A stretch of 64,000 nucleotides of DNA from DASQBT01 sp049578545 (GTDB lineage: Bacteria > Pseudomonadota > Gammaproteobacteria > Burkholderiales > Thiobacillaceae), in assembly GCA_049578545.1 (NCBI GenBank), contig JBAUMF010000049.1:38456-102455 (forward strand), in the 5' to 3' direction. The notes below the pieces were generated by a model, which had not been told where the DNA came from, did no database searches, and saw only the letters and a program-made list of their open reading frames with translations. A program made the position numbers and the translations under genes. How positions within the stretch are numbered: position 1 is the stretch's first letter; each line of letters begins with the position of its first letter. This document shows positions 1 through 8,992 of this stretch, piece after piece.

Positions 1-517
1 CATAGGGCTGATCCGTGCGCTCGTGGCAGCGATGGATGTCCATGCTCGGATCCACCGGATTGGGGACAAACGCCACTCTGGAACGGGAACCGGCAATGCG
101 CGAGAGCACCGGGCCGCCCGTGGTCACGAATGACCAGTCAACAACCTCCGCCTTGCTTCGGGCATTGCGGAAATTCGATGAGTCAAACAGCGGGTCAATG
201 TAGTACTGGAAGATCGCCACATTGGGCAGGATATGCCCTGCTTCAATCAGCGTTTCAGGTTTGATGGCTTCTGCAGAGCACAATGCGATGAGATCAGGCT
301 TGAAGTTGCGGCACACTTCAAGAAACTTCCGATTGGTTGCCCCGATACCCATTTTGCGCGTATGAAAAATGGATGAGCAGCGCGCCAAATCACGGTCGCT
401 CAGCCAAAAGACATCGTGGTTATTGCGAATGAATCCGTTGTTGATTCGAACCGGCAAGAAGTAATTGCGGGCGCCCAGGTATTTTAGATGCTGATGGGAG
501 ACATGGAAAATCCTCAT
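1..517 (-). CDS. Glycosyltransferase, N-terminal part (runs off left edge)
   Basis: The reading frame starts at ATG 517 on the minus strand (MRIFHVSHQHLKYLGARNYF) and stays open to the window edge, giving 172 residues. The opening MRIFHVS strand, the D-x-I-A-L-C segment near residue 76 and a later V-x-x-T-x-G-G segment resemble the N-terminal Rossmann domain of GT-B glycosyltransferases, including CgeB-like proteins. The nucleotide-sugar binding C-terminal domain is outside the window, so substrate cannot be judged. Neighbours (DUF6165 and a GT9 heptosyltransferase-like gene on the same strand) suggest lipopolysaccharide or capsule work. The assignment as a glycosyltransferase is inference from fold pattern and context. 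Confidence 0.6.
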   Translation of the reverse strand, partial: MRIFHVSHQHLKYLGARNYFLPVRINNGFIRNNHDVFWLSDRDLARCSSIFHTRKMGIGATNRKFLEVCRNFKPDLIALCSAEAIKPETLIEAGHILPNVAIFQYYIDPLFDSSNFRNARSKAEVVDWSFVTTGGPVLSRIAGSRSRVAFVPNPVDPSMDIHRCHERTDQPY

Positions 518-638
518 TTATCGATTAACCTCAGAGCGAACTGGAGAGGAAGACGCGGGCTGACAGCTTAGCAGATGGGAACCGAGCGCAGTTTTCGCCG
601 TACGGTGCTTCCGAACCGGACCTTGAGGACAAGCTGTC

Positions 639-1025
639 TCAGTAGGGCTTGTAATCTTTCTCTTCTACCAGCTTGGAGCCCAGCAAGTCATTCAGTTCGC
701 GCTTGAGTTTTGCCCTGACGTCGTTAGTGATGTAAACACTCCGTGCCAGCCTGATGAATTCTTCATCAAACGTTTTCGTTCGCTCCTTGTCACGTATCAG
801 GTCCTCAATTTCCCACAGCTGGTTGTTGACGTCACGAAGCTGAACAGTCAGCGCACTCACTTGCGGACTGGGCTGCACCTCAGCGCTGAGCGATTGCTTC
901 AAAACATCCAGTTCGGTCCGAATGTTGTTCAGTTTGGCCAAATCCTTGACCTTGTCCGCCTTGATTTCAAGAATGGTGATCTTGTCGATCAGCTCGCCGT
1001 ATGAAACTTCGATGGTTACTGACAT
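639..1025 (-). CDS. DUF6165 family protein
   Basis: The 128-residue product begins MSVTIEVSYGELIDKITILE, the signature opening of DUF6165. I chose the ATG at 1025 rather than an upstream in-frame start because the family begins exactly here and a purine-rich GGAAGGA lies just upstream. The rest is a predicted helical, charged, probably coiled protein without signal peptide or membrane segment. The family has no proven activity but is repeatedly found in LPS and glycan clusters, as here between a glycosyltransferase and a GT9 enzyme. It probably belongs to the same transcript as both. Confidence 0.75.
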   Translation of the reverse strand: MSVTIEVSYGELIDKITILEIKADKVKDLAKLNNIRTELDVLKQSLSAEVQPSPQVSALTVQLRDVNNQLWEIEDLIRDKERTKTFDEEFIRLARSVYITNDVRAKLKRELNDLLGSKLVEEKDYKPY

Positions 1026-1159
1026 GATGGTTTGATTCCTTCCCGGATGCGCTCCAGCGAGCTGTTGTGAGCTGATCTTATTGATATGCGAAGAATATTG
1101 TCCAGGACGCAAGGCGTCAAAGCCCGGCCACAAATAGTAATGGTTAAGTCATCCAGAAT

Positions 1160-2260
1160 TCAGAAGCTGCGCAAGCCGTTTAGAAACAACTGTCCGGCCT
1201 TGAAACTTCCGGTGGCCAGCGCGGGCACCTGCTCGGCTATCCATTCTGGGGTTATCGCTTTCATGCAGGCATGATCATCCGGATTGTTGCAAAATTTCAA
1301 ATAGCAGTTGATGCATGGCAGCGTTGCCTGGATGGCATACACTGAATCGCCTATCGGCTTGACCCGACGTGGATCGGTCGGTCCGCAGATTTCCAGCACG
1401 GGTCGGTTGCTCCCCGCGGCAAAATGAAGGTTGCCGGTATCGTTACCGATGATGGCTGCCGCCCCTGCACACAACGGGCCAATCTCGAGCAGATCCACAT
1501 CGGTCAGGTTGGCCACAAAATCGCCTGTCTTGGCGATTTCCTCACACACGTCCAACTCATCCGGTCCGCTGATGAGGACGACCTTTTCCATGCCGCTTGC
1601 GTGCAGCAGGCGAGCCAACTTGACGTAATTGTCCGTGCCCCAGCGTTTCAGGAATCCCGCTGGCTGGGATCCCGGCAGCATCACGACATACGTGCCATCA
1701 TCCAGTCCATATCGCTTGCGAATCGAATTTACTCGTTCCAGTTGTGAATCGGATGCGTAAAACACGGGATGGGTGGCTTGTGCGGGAATGGCCAGCGGTT
1801 CCAATGCCGAACGCATCATGTCCATCGCACGGGCCCGCGGATCTCGGATTGTTGGCTGATAGGTATAGGGAAAGCCGCCAAGATTGCCCAGCCTGTATTT
1901 AGCAGCGTTACCGCTAAGCCAAAGCAGCACAAGCAACCCGCGAGAATGGTCGGAACGCTGAAGGTCGATCAGCAAATCATAGCGGCCACTCCTTACCTTG
2001 CTGATCCACGCCAGGTTGTTTGACCAGCGCTCGCCTTTTTTTCGCACATCAATGGCGAACACCTCCTTGAAGCGCGGGTCGTACTTGAACAACCTGAGGT
2101 TGCCTGGCAGTGTATTGAGATGGATTTCCGCATTCGGGAAGCTCGCCGCTATATCTTCCATGATGGCGCTTGCGATGGCGATATCGCCCAGCGCGCTCCA
2201 CTTGATGATCAGGATACGGCGTATCTGATCGCGAGGAATCTGATTGGCGGTCGAAGTCAT
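1160..2260 (-). CDS. Glycosyltransferase family 9 (heptosyltransferase-like)
   Basis: This 366-residue protein has the GT9 layout: an N-terminal strand followed by a G-D-I-A segment (RRILIIKWSALGDIAIAS), a central VVMLPGS beta strand near residue 195, and the C-terminal donor-binding stretch with IGNDTGNLHFAAGSNRPVLEI and a later CxNCYLKFCNN cysteine cluster. GT9 enzymes add heptose or related sugars to the LPS inner core from ADP-sugar donors at the cytoplasmic face. The closing Cys-rich segment is common in GT9 members of glycan islands. It lies 22 bp downstream of hisG in the same direction. Exact acceptor unknown. Confidence 0.85.
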   Translation of the reverse strand: MTSTANQIPRDQIRRILIIKWSALGDIAIASAIMEDIAASFPNAEIHLNTLPGNLRLFKYDPRFKEVFAIDVRKKGERWSNNLAWISKVRSGRYDLLIDLQRSDHSRGLLVLLWLSGNAAKYRLGNLGGFPYTYQPTIRDPRARAMDMMRSALEPLAIPAQATHPVFYASDSQLERVNSIRKRYGLDDGTYVVMLPGSQPAGFLKRWGTDNYVKLARLLHASGMEKVVLISGPDELDVCEEIAKTGDFVANLTDVDLLEIGPLCAGAAAIIGNDTGNLHFAAGSNRPVLEICGPTDPRRVKPIGDSVYAIQATLPCINCYLKFCNNPDDHACMKAITPEWIAEQVPALATGSFKAGQLFLNGLRSF

Positions 2261-2282
2261 TCCGTAGACTCAAGCCAGCAGA

Positions 2283-2924
2283 TCAGGCGCTAGCGATGGA
2301 ACCGCTGAATGCATCAATGACCGGCTGTAAATGAGCGCGCTTGGTCTTAAGTGACGCCTGGTTCACAATCAGCCTGGAGCTGATATCTGAGATATGTTCA
2401 ACCGCCACCAGGCCATTGGCCTTGAGTGTGCCGCCGGTTGAAACGAGATCGACAATGGCATCTGCGAGGCCGACCAGGGGAGCCAATTCCATGGAGCCAT
2501 AGAGCTTGATCAGGTCGACATGGACACCTTTTGCCGCAAAGTGTTCACGCGCGGCTTTGAGGTATTTGGTCGCCACCTTGATGCGCCCACCCTCTTTTAC
2601 TCTTCCGGAGTAATCGAAGCCCTCCTGCACCGCGACCATCATCCGGCAGCGCGCAATGCGCAGATCAAGCGGTTGATACAGCCCTTCTCCGCCGTGCTCA
2701 TCGAGTACATCCTTGCCCGCAACGCCCAGATCGGCGCCACCATGTTGGACATAGGTCGGGACATCGGTAGCACGCACAATGAGCAAACGCACATCGTCAC
2801 GGTTGGTACCGATGATGAGTTTGCGAGAACTGGCTGGATCTTCCGCTGGTACGATACCTGCCGCCGCTAACAGGGGTAGCGTTTCATCAAAGATGCGGCC
2901 TTTGGAAAGAGCTAGGGTGATCAT
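2283..2924 (-). CDS. hisG: ATP phosphoribosyltransferase, short form
   Basis: HisG joins ATP and PRPP in the first step of histidine synthesis. The 213-residue product starts MITLALSKGRIFDETLPLLA, typical of the short form that lacks the regulatory C-terminal domain and normally needs HisZ as partner. The P-loop-like PRPP site (DAIVDLVSTGGTLKANGL) is present near residue 160. ATG 2924 is preferred over an upstream start because the conserved sequence begins there. It sits 14 bp after murA, the usual betaproteobacterial order, but the next gene downstream is a glycosyltransferase and not hisD. Confidence 0.95.
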   Translation of the reverse strand: MITLALSKGRIFDETLPLLAAAGIVPAEDPASSRKLIIGTNRDDVRLLIVRATDVPTYVQHGGADLGVAGKDVLDEHGGEGLYQPLDLRIARCRMMVAVQEGFDYSGRVKEGGRIKVATKYLKAAREHFAAKGVHVDLIKLYGSMELAPLVGLADAIVDLVSTGGTLKANGLVAVEHISDISSRLIVNQASLKTKRAHLQPVIDAFSGSIASA

Positions 2925-2938
2925 GCCTTGCTCGGCAA

Positions 2939-4195
2939 TCAGTGGAGCCGGCGCACACGTGCACCCAGCTTGCAAAGTTTCTCTTCGATGCGCTCATACC
3001 CCCGATCGAGGTGATAGATACGCTCAATGATGGTTTCACCCTGGGCCACCAGGCCTGCCAATACCAGGCAGGCGGATGCACGAAGGTCTGTCGCCATTAC
3101 CGTTGCCCCATCCAGCCGGCGCACACCTCGAACCAGCGCCGTATGTCCGGACACATCGATGTCTGCACCGAGACGACGCAGTTCCTGCACATGCATGAAG
3201 CGGTTTTCAAAAATGGTTTCTGTGATGCTGGCCGCTCCCCGGGCAACGGTATTCAAGGCCATGAACTGTGCCTGCATATCGGTAGGGAAGGCAGGGTGCG
3301 GCGCAGTCCTGATATCAACAGACTTGAGAGGCGTACTTCCACGGCTGACTTCGATCCAGTCTTCGCCTGACGCAATGTTTGCCCCGGCATCACCGAGCTT
3401 GGCCATGACCGCATCGAGCGTACCCGGCTGGGCATGCGTTGTGCGGACCTTCCCGCCGGTCAGTGCCGCTGCCACCAGGAAGGTACCCGTCTCGATGCGG
3501 TCCGGCATGATTCTGTGCTGCGTGCCAGTCAACTCCGTCACCCCCTGAACGGTGATCATGGCGGTGCCGGCGCCTTCAATCTTTGCGCCCATGGCAATCA
3601 GGCAGTTGGCCAGGTCAACCACTTCAGGTTCCCGTGCGGCGTTTTCCAGAACCGTGGTTCCCTTTGCAAGGCTTGCTGCCATCATGAGGTTTTCCGTGCC
3701 TGTGACGGTAACAGTATCCATGACAATGCGTGCGCCTTTGAGTCGGTTTGCCATGGCATGAATGTAGCCGTGTTCGATGTGAATCTCCGCGCCCATTGCT
3801 TGCAGGCCCTTGATGTGCAAATCCACCGGACGCGTGCCAATCGCACAGCCGCCTGGAAGGGAGACACGCACATCGCCAAAACGCGCCAGGGCAGGCCCGA
3901 GCACAAGTATCGACGCACGCATGGTTTTGACCATTTCGTACGGGGCCTCCAGTACGGGGACGTCCTGCGCACAGAGGCTTACCCGATTGCGCTCGTCCAG
4001 GGTCACCCGCAAACCCATGTGACCGAGCAAGGCCAGCATTGTGCTGATATCTTTCAAATGTGGAACATTGTCAAACACCAGTGTTTCTGGCGTGAGCAAT
4101 GCTGCAGTCAATAATGGAAGCGCAGCATTCTTCGCACCCGATATGCGGACCTCGCCTTCGAGTACGACACCACCGTGAACCGACAACTTATCCAT
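2939..4195 (-). CDS. murA: UDP-N-acetylglucosamine 1-carboxyvinyltransferase
   Basis: MurA transfers enolpyruvate from PEP to UDP-GlcNAc, the first committed cytoplasmic step of peptidoglycan synthesis. The 418-residue length is standard. The substrate-binding motif SGAKNAALPLL is at residues 19-29 and the catalytic cysteine lies in SLPGGCAIGTRPVDLH near residue 115, so the enzyme should be the fosfomycin-sensitive Cys type. The start codon immediately follows the ibaG stop, indicating coupled translation. The ibaG-murA order is conserved in many proteobacteria. Confidence 0.97.
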   Translation of the reverse strand: MDKLSVHGGVVLEGEVRISGAKNAALPLLTAALLTPETLVFDNVPHLKDISTMLALLGHMGLRVTLDERNRVSLCAQDVPVLEAPYEMVKTMRASILVLGPALARFGDVRVSLPGGCAIGTRPVDLHIKGLQAMGAEIHIEHGYIHAMANRLKGARIVMDTVTVTGTENLMMAASLAKGTTVLENAAREPEVVDLANCLIAMGAKIEGAGTAMITVQGVTELTGTQHRIMPDRIETGTFLVAAALTGGKVRTTHAQPGTLDAVMAKLGDAGANIASGEDWIEVSRGSTPLKSVDIRTAPHPAFPTDMQAQFMALNTVARGAASITETIFENRFMHVQELRRLGADIDVSGHTALVRGVRRLDGATVMATDLRASACLVLAGLVAQGETIIERIYHLDRGYERIEEKLCKLGARVRRLH

Positions 4196-4432
4196 CTATC
4201 GACGTGCCCAGTCCTCGGGGGTGAAGGTCTTCATGGAAAGCGCGTGAATTTCCTCCCGCATGCGATCACCCAGGGCTTTGTAAACAAGCTGGTGCTGCTG
4301 CACCATGTTCTTGCCGCGGAATTCTCCACTGACAATGATCGCCTCGAAATGCTGGCCATCGCCTGCGACCTGAACATTTTCACAAGGTAGCGCCGTTTCA
4401 ATCCAGCGCTTGATATCTTCCGGGTTCACCAT
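4196..4432 (-). CDS. ibaG: BolA-family protein IbaG
   Basis: This 78-residue protein (MVNPEDIKRWIETALPCENV) has the BolA/IbaG fold pattern, including the F-x-G-K-N-M-V-Q-Q-H-Q-L-V-Y core that carries the conserved His used for iron-sulfur binding with monothiol glutaredoxins. It is in the classic position between mla genes and murA. BolA proteins take part in Fe-S cluster handling and envelope stress responses. Start ATG 4432 was chosen because the family starts here; a longer frame upstream overlaps the ABC permease and has no homology pattern. Confidence 0.92.
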   Translation of the reverse strand: MVNPEDIKRWIETALPCENVQVAGDGQHFEAIIVSGEFRGKNMVQQHQLVYKALGDRMREEIHALSMKTFTPEDWARR

Positions 4433-4434
4433 AC

Positions 4435-5190
4435 TCAGTATCTCAATTTGTAGCCGCTTCTCAGCAGCAGAAGCGTAAAGGAGGATATTGCCACAAAGCA
4501 GCCAGCCACGACGAGAAAGCTGGTACCCGGCGCAACGTCTGACTGGCCGAAAAAGCCGTAGCGGAATCCATCCGTCATGTAGAACACCGGATTGAGATGC
4601 GAAGCGACCAACCAAAACGGCGGCAGCGAATGAATCGAATAGAAGACACCCGAAAGGAACGTGAGCGGCATGATAATGAAGTTCTGGAAGGCGGCCATCT
4701 GGTCAAACTTCTCTGCCCAGATGCCGGCGTTGATACCCAGGGCGGCAAAGATGCCCGTTGAGAGAAAGGTATAGGTCACCAGCCAGAAAGGATGAAGAAC
4801 GCGCAAATCGACAAACCAGATGGTGACAGCCATGACACCCAGTCCCACCACAATGCCCCTGAGCATGGCAGCAGCCATGTATGCCGAAAAAAGCTGGAAA
4901 TAGGACAGTGGGGACAGCAATATGAAAATGATGTTGCCGGTGATCTTTGACTGGATCAGGCTTGATGAGCTGTTGGCGAACGCATTTTGCAAGGCCGACA
5001 TCATGACCAGGCCGGGAATCAGGAATTCGGTATAACTGACGCCAGGAAAAACCTGAACGCGTCCCTTCAGTACATGAGAAAAAATCATCAGGTAAAGCAT
5101 GGCTGAAATCACTGGAGCAAGGACTGTCTGAAATGCAACCTTCCAGAAGCGCAGAATTTCCTTATGGAAAAGCGCCTTGAACCCGCTCAT
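4435..5190 (-). CDS. ABC-2 type exporter permease (YadH-like)
   Basis: The 251-residue integral membrane protein has about six predicted hydrophobic helices and the ABC-2 permease pattern with an amphipathic N-terminus (FKALFHKEILRFWKVAFQT) and a P-L-T-F-L-S-G-V-F-Y segment near residue 180. Together with the ATPase encoded upstream it should form a small export or flippase-type ABC transporter in the inner membrane. Substrate is not shown. It lies inside the mla-ibaG-murA operon, 2 bp from ibaG, as in several betaproteobacteria. Confidence 0.9.
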   Translation of the reverse strand: MSGFKALFHKEILRFWKVAFQTVLAPVISAMLYLMIFSHVLKGRVQVFPGVSYTEFLIPGLVMMSALQNAFANSSSSLIQSKITGNIIFILLSPLSYFQLFSAYMAAAMLRGIVVGLGVMAVTIWFVDLRVLHPFWLVTYTFLSTGIFAALGINAGIWAEKFDQMAAFQNFIIMPLTFLSGVFYSIHSLPPFWLVASHLNPVFYMTDGFRYGFFGQSDVAPGTSFLVVAGCFVAISSFTLLLLRSGYKLRY

Positions 5191-5296
5191 GCGCTCACCT
5201 CTGCCACACTCTTCTCACCGGACCGCCCTCCATGTCGGTGCGTCGCGCTCATTCGCGGACGTGCAGATCCCCCCAAGCGGGGCCCCTCATTACTGC

Positions 5297-6190
5297 TCAT
5301 GCGCGCCCCATGATGTCCTTGAATACGGTCTCCAGGTCTGCTTCCAGCAGCTGCAGTTCCTTTACCCTGATGTCTGCCAGGCGAAGCCGGGTAAGAAGCT
5401 GTTCCAGCTCGGAATAGTCGCGGAAGCAAAATTCCCAGCCGCCTTCAGTTGTTGGAGACAGCAAAATATCCTGCGCGGGCGCGCCACCTTCCAACTGCAA
5501 ACACGCACGATGTTCGCTGGCGCCCGCAAGGAGATTTTGGGTGCTGTCCAGGGCAACGATGCGACCTGCTTTCATCATCGCAATGCGGCTACAAAGGGAT
5601 TCCGCTTCTTCAAGGTAATGTGTGGTCAGCAAAATCGTATGACCCTGGCGGTTAAGGTCCTCGATGAATTCCCATAATGCCTGGCGCAGACCCACGTCCA
5701 CCCCAGCCGTCGGCTCATCCAGCACAATCACCGGCGGCTTGTGCACAAGCGCCTGAGCCACCAGCACGCGTCGCTTCATTCCACCCGACAGGGCGCGCAT
5801 GTTTTTTGCAGCATGCTGCGCAAGGTCCAGACGCTCCATGATTTCGCCGATCCAGGCCTCGTTGTTTCGCATGCCAAAATACCCTGACTGCAGGCGCAGA
5901 GTCTCGCGCACCGTGAAAAAGGGATCGAACACCAATTCCTGCGGAACCACGCCCAGTGCACGACGCGCGTCGCGATAATTGTGCCGCACATCATGCCCGA
6001 TTACCTGGGCCTCACCTTCGTCGGCCCTGACCAGTCCTGCCATGACGCTGATGAGCGTCGTCTTGCCTGCCCCATTGGGTCCCAACAAGCCAAGAAATTC
6101 GCCACGTCCGATTTCGAGACTGACGTCATCAAGTGCACGCGTTGCTCCGAATTGTTTGCGCAACCCCTGCACACGCAGTGCAGGTATCAT
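5297..6190 (-). CDS. ABC transporter ATP-binding protein (YadG-like)
   Basis: The 297-residue ATPase shows Walker A GPNGAGKTTL near residue 37, signature LSGGMKRR near 134, Walker B VIVLDEPTAGVD near 155, and the H-loop TTHYLEEAE. After residue 210 there is the C-terminal extension usual in ABC-2 exporter ATPases. Its start ATG overlaps the mlaB stop by 4 bp (ATGA), so the two are translationally coupled. A 106-bp spacer without a convincing gene separates it from its permease. Partner is the permease at 4435-5190. Confidence 0.93.
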   Translation of the reverse strand: MIPALRVQGLRKQFGATRALDDVSLEIGRGEFLGLLGPNGAGKTTLISVMAGLVRADEGEAQVIGHDVRHNYRDARRALGVVPQELVFDPFFTVRETLRLQSGYFGMRNNEAWIGEIMERLDLAQHAAKNMRALSGGMKRRVLVAQALVHKPPVIVLDEPTAGVDVGLRQALWEFIEDLNRQGHTILLTTHYLEEAESLCSRIAMMKAGRIVALDSTQNLLAGASEHRACLQLEGGAPAQDILLSPTTEGGWEFCFRDYSELEQLLTRLRLADIRVKELQLLEADLETVFKDIMGRA

Positions 6191-6465
6191 TGAGAAATTA
6201 GATCAGAGACGCCGTATAGCGCTGCGAGTGCAACCAGGTTGGCAGGCAAGTCTGTGAACTTGAGCGTGTGTCCCTGTTTTGCCGCTTCACGACGACAGGA
6301 CAGAATCAAACCAAGAGCAGCGGAGTCCACTTCGCTGATCTCGTGAAACGTTACCTCTTTCAAACCGGCGGCAATAAGTGGTTTGAGTTGCGTCAGCAGT
6401 TCTGGCGTGGAATCGAGGGTTGCCCGGCCCTCAAGATGAGCAATGCCCTTCTGGCTCCGGACCAC
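6187..6465 (-). CDS. mlaB: MlaB-like STAS domain protein
   Basis: The 92-residue product is a single STAS domain with the hallmark D-S-A-A-L-G-L-I-L segment near residue 47. MlaB binds the ATPase MlaF and supports activity of the MlaFEDB phospholipid transporter. The start is GTG at 6465, three bases after the mlaC TAA, with GGTGGGAG as a likely ribosome site in the end of mlaC. The location between mlaC and the exporter ATPase supports the assignment. Confidence 0.85.
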   Translation of the reverse strand: MVRSQKGIAHLEGRATLDSTPELLTQLKPLIAAGLKEVTFHEISEVDSAALGLILSCRREAAKQGHTLKFTDLPANLVALAALYGVSDLISQ

Positions 6466-6467
6466 TG

Positions 6468-7109
6468 TTATCTGCTCCCACCTTTTTCCGAGCCGTTATC
6501 CATGATGCTCTTCGATTTAGCCTCGAGCATGGAAATCAGTCCATCAATACCCGACTGGCGAACGGTACTGCCGAAAGACGCCCGGTAATTGATCACCAAA
6601 CTGACTCCGTCAATGGTCACATCGTAAACCTTCCAGCCGAAATCGGTTTTGTACATGCTGTAGTCGATGGGAATCGGGCGCCCACCCGGCTGATTGACTT
6701 CGGTCTTTACCGTAACATCCGTATCATCGGGTTTCACAGCCAGAGGTTTGAAAACGATGGTTTGATTGGTAAATGCAGTGAGCGCTGTGGAATAGGTGCG
6801 GACCAGGAGGTTCTTGAATTCACGCACCAGAGTTTGCTTTTGCTGCGGCGTGGCCTTCTGCCAATAGCGGCCCACTGCAAGCTGGGTCATACGGTCAAAG
6901 TCGAAATGCGGCAGAACCTTGACCTCCACCAGATCGTACACCTTTCTGAGGTTACCGCTCCTAAGCTCCTTATCGGTCTTCAGGATGGACAGAACTTCCT
7001 GTGTAGTGGACTTGGCCAGCACATCCGGGGGCGTCATCGCCCAGACCGGATTAAGCCACAACAAAGCCGCAAGACCGGCGGCACGAAACACGTTATTCAA
7101 GGCGATCAT
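6468..7109 (-). CDS. mlaC: MlaC periplasmic phospholipid-binding protein
   Basis: MlaC ferries phospholipids between the outer membrane and the MlaFEDB complex. The product has a signal peptide (MIALNNVFRAAGLAALLWLN, cleavage after the VWA), then the family pattern with FDFDRMTQLAVGRYWQKAT near residue 73 and a C-terminal V-Y-D-V-T-I-D-G-V-S-L-V-I-N-Y-R segment. I chose ATG 7109 for a proper signal peptide; an in-frame GTG at 7169 overlapping the tolC stop is the alternative. Length about 213 residues fits the family. Confidence 0.92.
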   Translation of the reverse strand: MIALNNVFRAAGLAALLWLNPVWAMTPPDVLAKSTTQEVLSILKTDKELRSGNLRKVYDLVEVKVLPHFDFDRMTQLAVGRYWQKATPQQKQTLVREFKNLLVRTYSTALTAFTNQTIVFKPLAVKPDDTDVTVKTEVNQPGGRPIPIDYSMYKTDFGWKVYDVTIDGVSLVINYRASFGSTVRQSGIDGLISMLEAKSKSIMDNGSEKGGSR

Positions 7110-7155
7110 GTTATTGGCACATTTAAAAATAAGCGTTTGATAAGAGCTGGGATGC

Positions 7156-8529
7156 TCACTTAAGTTCACCCGTCAGCTTGGCCAGTTCAGCCACATTGAC
7201 GTTGTAATCGTTGACTGTGCGGAGGTAGTCTGTTTGGGCCAAAACGTAGCTCTTGAAGGCGTCGGCCACCTTGTCGCCCTTTTCCAGACCAGCATTGAAA
7301 TCGGCGGTTGCTGCGATGACCCACCGGCGAGCTGCAGCGGCCGCATCAGCCAGTACCTTCTGCGATTCAAAATTCGCCCGGGCATTGGCATAGGCTTCGG
7401 CGACCTGATAAGGGATTCCGGCCAGCGCAAACTGCTTCTTGTAATTCAGCGCATCCAGGTCCGCCTGTGCCTGTGCGGTGCGCGCATCGGCCACGCCAAA
7501 AGCCGCGTCCCACTTGATACCCACAACCGGCGTCAGCCCGGCATTATTAAAGGGATCATAAATTAATGGGTTATCAAGCCGGTCGCGTTGTGAAGCATAA
7601 TTGGCGGTTCCCACCACGCCGGCATACACATCAGGCATCAGATCTGCCTTCTTTGCCGCCACCAGCGCGCGACGCGCGCGCAAACCGGCTTCCAGTTGCT
7701 GCATTTCCGGTCGATCTGCAAGCGCCTTGGCTTGAAGGTCAGCCAACTCGGCTTGAGGAAAGTCCACTGGACCGAGGCTTTCATCAGCCACCTCGAGCGG
7801 CGCTTTGAGACCAACCCCCGTCAACACTTTCAGGCCGTCCAGACTGATCTTTTCAACAGCCTTGGCCTGGTATACATACTTGGCCACCAGCCCGCGCGCG
7901 GTCTGCAGGGAATACAATTCGGCCTGAGTAACCTCGCCATTTTCTCGTTTCAGCGACTCTTCGGTCCGGTTAACAGAGTCGTTCAGGCGGTTCTGCACAT
8001 CCTCGAGAAACAGACGAATATCGCGAGCCGTCAGAAAACCGTAATAGGCGCGCTTGGTGTCCAGCGCAATATCTGCCCGAGTCTCACTGACATCTCCACG
8101 TTTGATATCGATGTTGCCCTGTGCGGCCGCACTGTATTGTTCGACCTTGCCAAAGGTGTACAGTGGCTTGATCAGGGCAATTTCCAGGTGTGTCCAGTCG
8201 GACAGCCCATGCAGGTTATAACTGTCACTTCTTGGAGTACAGGGAAATGCCGCGCAGCTTGTCGCGCCTCCCTGATAAAAACCACCATTTACTTCCGGGG
8301 CCAGCCCTACAAATGCGTTGGCGCTGACATGCCAGCCCATATTGGCCTTAACTTCATCGAGAAGGGCACGTGCAGACTCAACCACTTGCTCACGTTCCTT
8401 GATCCGCGGATCCGCAGCCAGACTCATTTCCACGGCTTGCTGCAGGTTTATTGTCTGCGCTGCCACATGGCCGGTTTGGAAGCACAAGCCCGCAGCCAGG
8501 GTGACCAGCGCCAATTTAGTGGGTTCCAT
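7156..8529 (-). CDS. TolC-family outer-membrane efflux protein
   Basis: The 457-residue protein has a signal peptide (MEPTKLALVTLAAGLCFQTG, ending HVAA) and two outer-membrane-efflux repeats of long alpha-helical hairpins, including S-L-A-A-D-P-R-I and the second half AQAQADLDALNYKKQF. TolC proteins form trimeric channels. Its start overlaps mlaD by 14 bp, so it is embedded in the Mla operon between mlaD and mlaC. It may serve the Mla system or the ABC-2 exporter encoded downstream; which one is not shown. Start ATG 8529 gives the signal peptide; a longer frame does not. Confidence 0.88.
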   Translation of the reverse strand: MEPTKLALVTLAAGLCFQTGHVAAQTINLQQAVEMSLAADPRIKEREQVVESARALLDEVKANMGWHVSANAFVGLAPEVNGGFYQGGATSCAAFPCTPRSDSYNLHGLSDWTHLEIALIKPLYTFGKVEQYSAAAQGNIDIKRGDVSETRADIALDTKRAYYGFLTARDIRLFLEDVQNRLNDSVNRTEESLKRENGEVTQAELYSLQTARGLVAKYVYQAKAVEKISLDGLKVLTGVGLKAPLEVADESLGPVDFPQAELADLQAKALADRPEMQQLEAGLRARRALVAAKKADLMPDVYAGVVGTANYASQRDRLDNPLIYDPFNNAGLTPVVGIKWDAAFGVADARTAQAQADLDALNYKKQFALAGIPYQVAEAYANARANFESQKVLADAAAAARRWVIAATADFNAGLEKGDKVADAFKSYVLAQTDYLRTVNDYNVNVAELAKLTGELK

Positions 8530-8992
8530 TACTCGCTCCGTCCTGAGCCTTGTTGTATAAAAACTGTCCGATAAGGTTTTCCAAAACCACGGCCGACTGG
8601 GTAATCTGGATCTTGTCGCCATTTTTTAATTTTACGCCATCACCACCCGGCTGGAGCGCAACGTATTGCTCGCCCAACAAACCAGAGGTCATGATCGAGG
8701 CCGAACTGTCTTTGGGAAACTGAAAGCGCTTATCCAGTTTTAGCATGACTTTGGCTTCATAGTTTCCGCTATCGAATCCAATGTCCGCGACTCGGCCGAC
8801 CACAACCCCCGCACTTTTTACCGGCGCGCGTGATTTGAGGCCACCGATATTGTCGAAATACGCTGACACCTCATAGGTATCAGTGCTCTTCAATGTGTTC
8901 ATGCTGCCCACCTTGAGCGCCAAAAACATCAAGGCGCCAATGCCCGCAATCACAAACAGTCCCACCCAAAAATCCAGCAATACCCGGTTCAT
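8516..8992 (-). CDS. mlaD: MlaD, MCE-domain substrate-binding subunit
   Basis: The 158-residue protein starts with one membrane anchor (VGLFVIAGIGALMFLALKVG) followed by one MCE domain with the D-N-I-G-G-L-K-S-R-A-P-V-K-S-A-G-V-V-V-G segment and SGLLGEQYVAL. MlaD forms a hexameric ring in the periplasm that binds phospholipid in the MlaFEDB complex. It follows mlaE with no gap and overlaps the tolC-family gene. The length equals that of short MlaD proteins. Confidence 0.95.
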   Translation of the reverse strand: MNRVLLDFWVGLFVIAGIGALMFLALKVGSMNTLKSTDTYEVSAYFDNIGGLKSRAPVKSAGVVVGRVADIGFDSGNYEAKVMLKLDKRFQFPKDSSASIMTSGLLGEQYVALQPGGDGVKLKNGDKIQITQSAVVLENLIGQFLYNKAQDGASNGTH

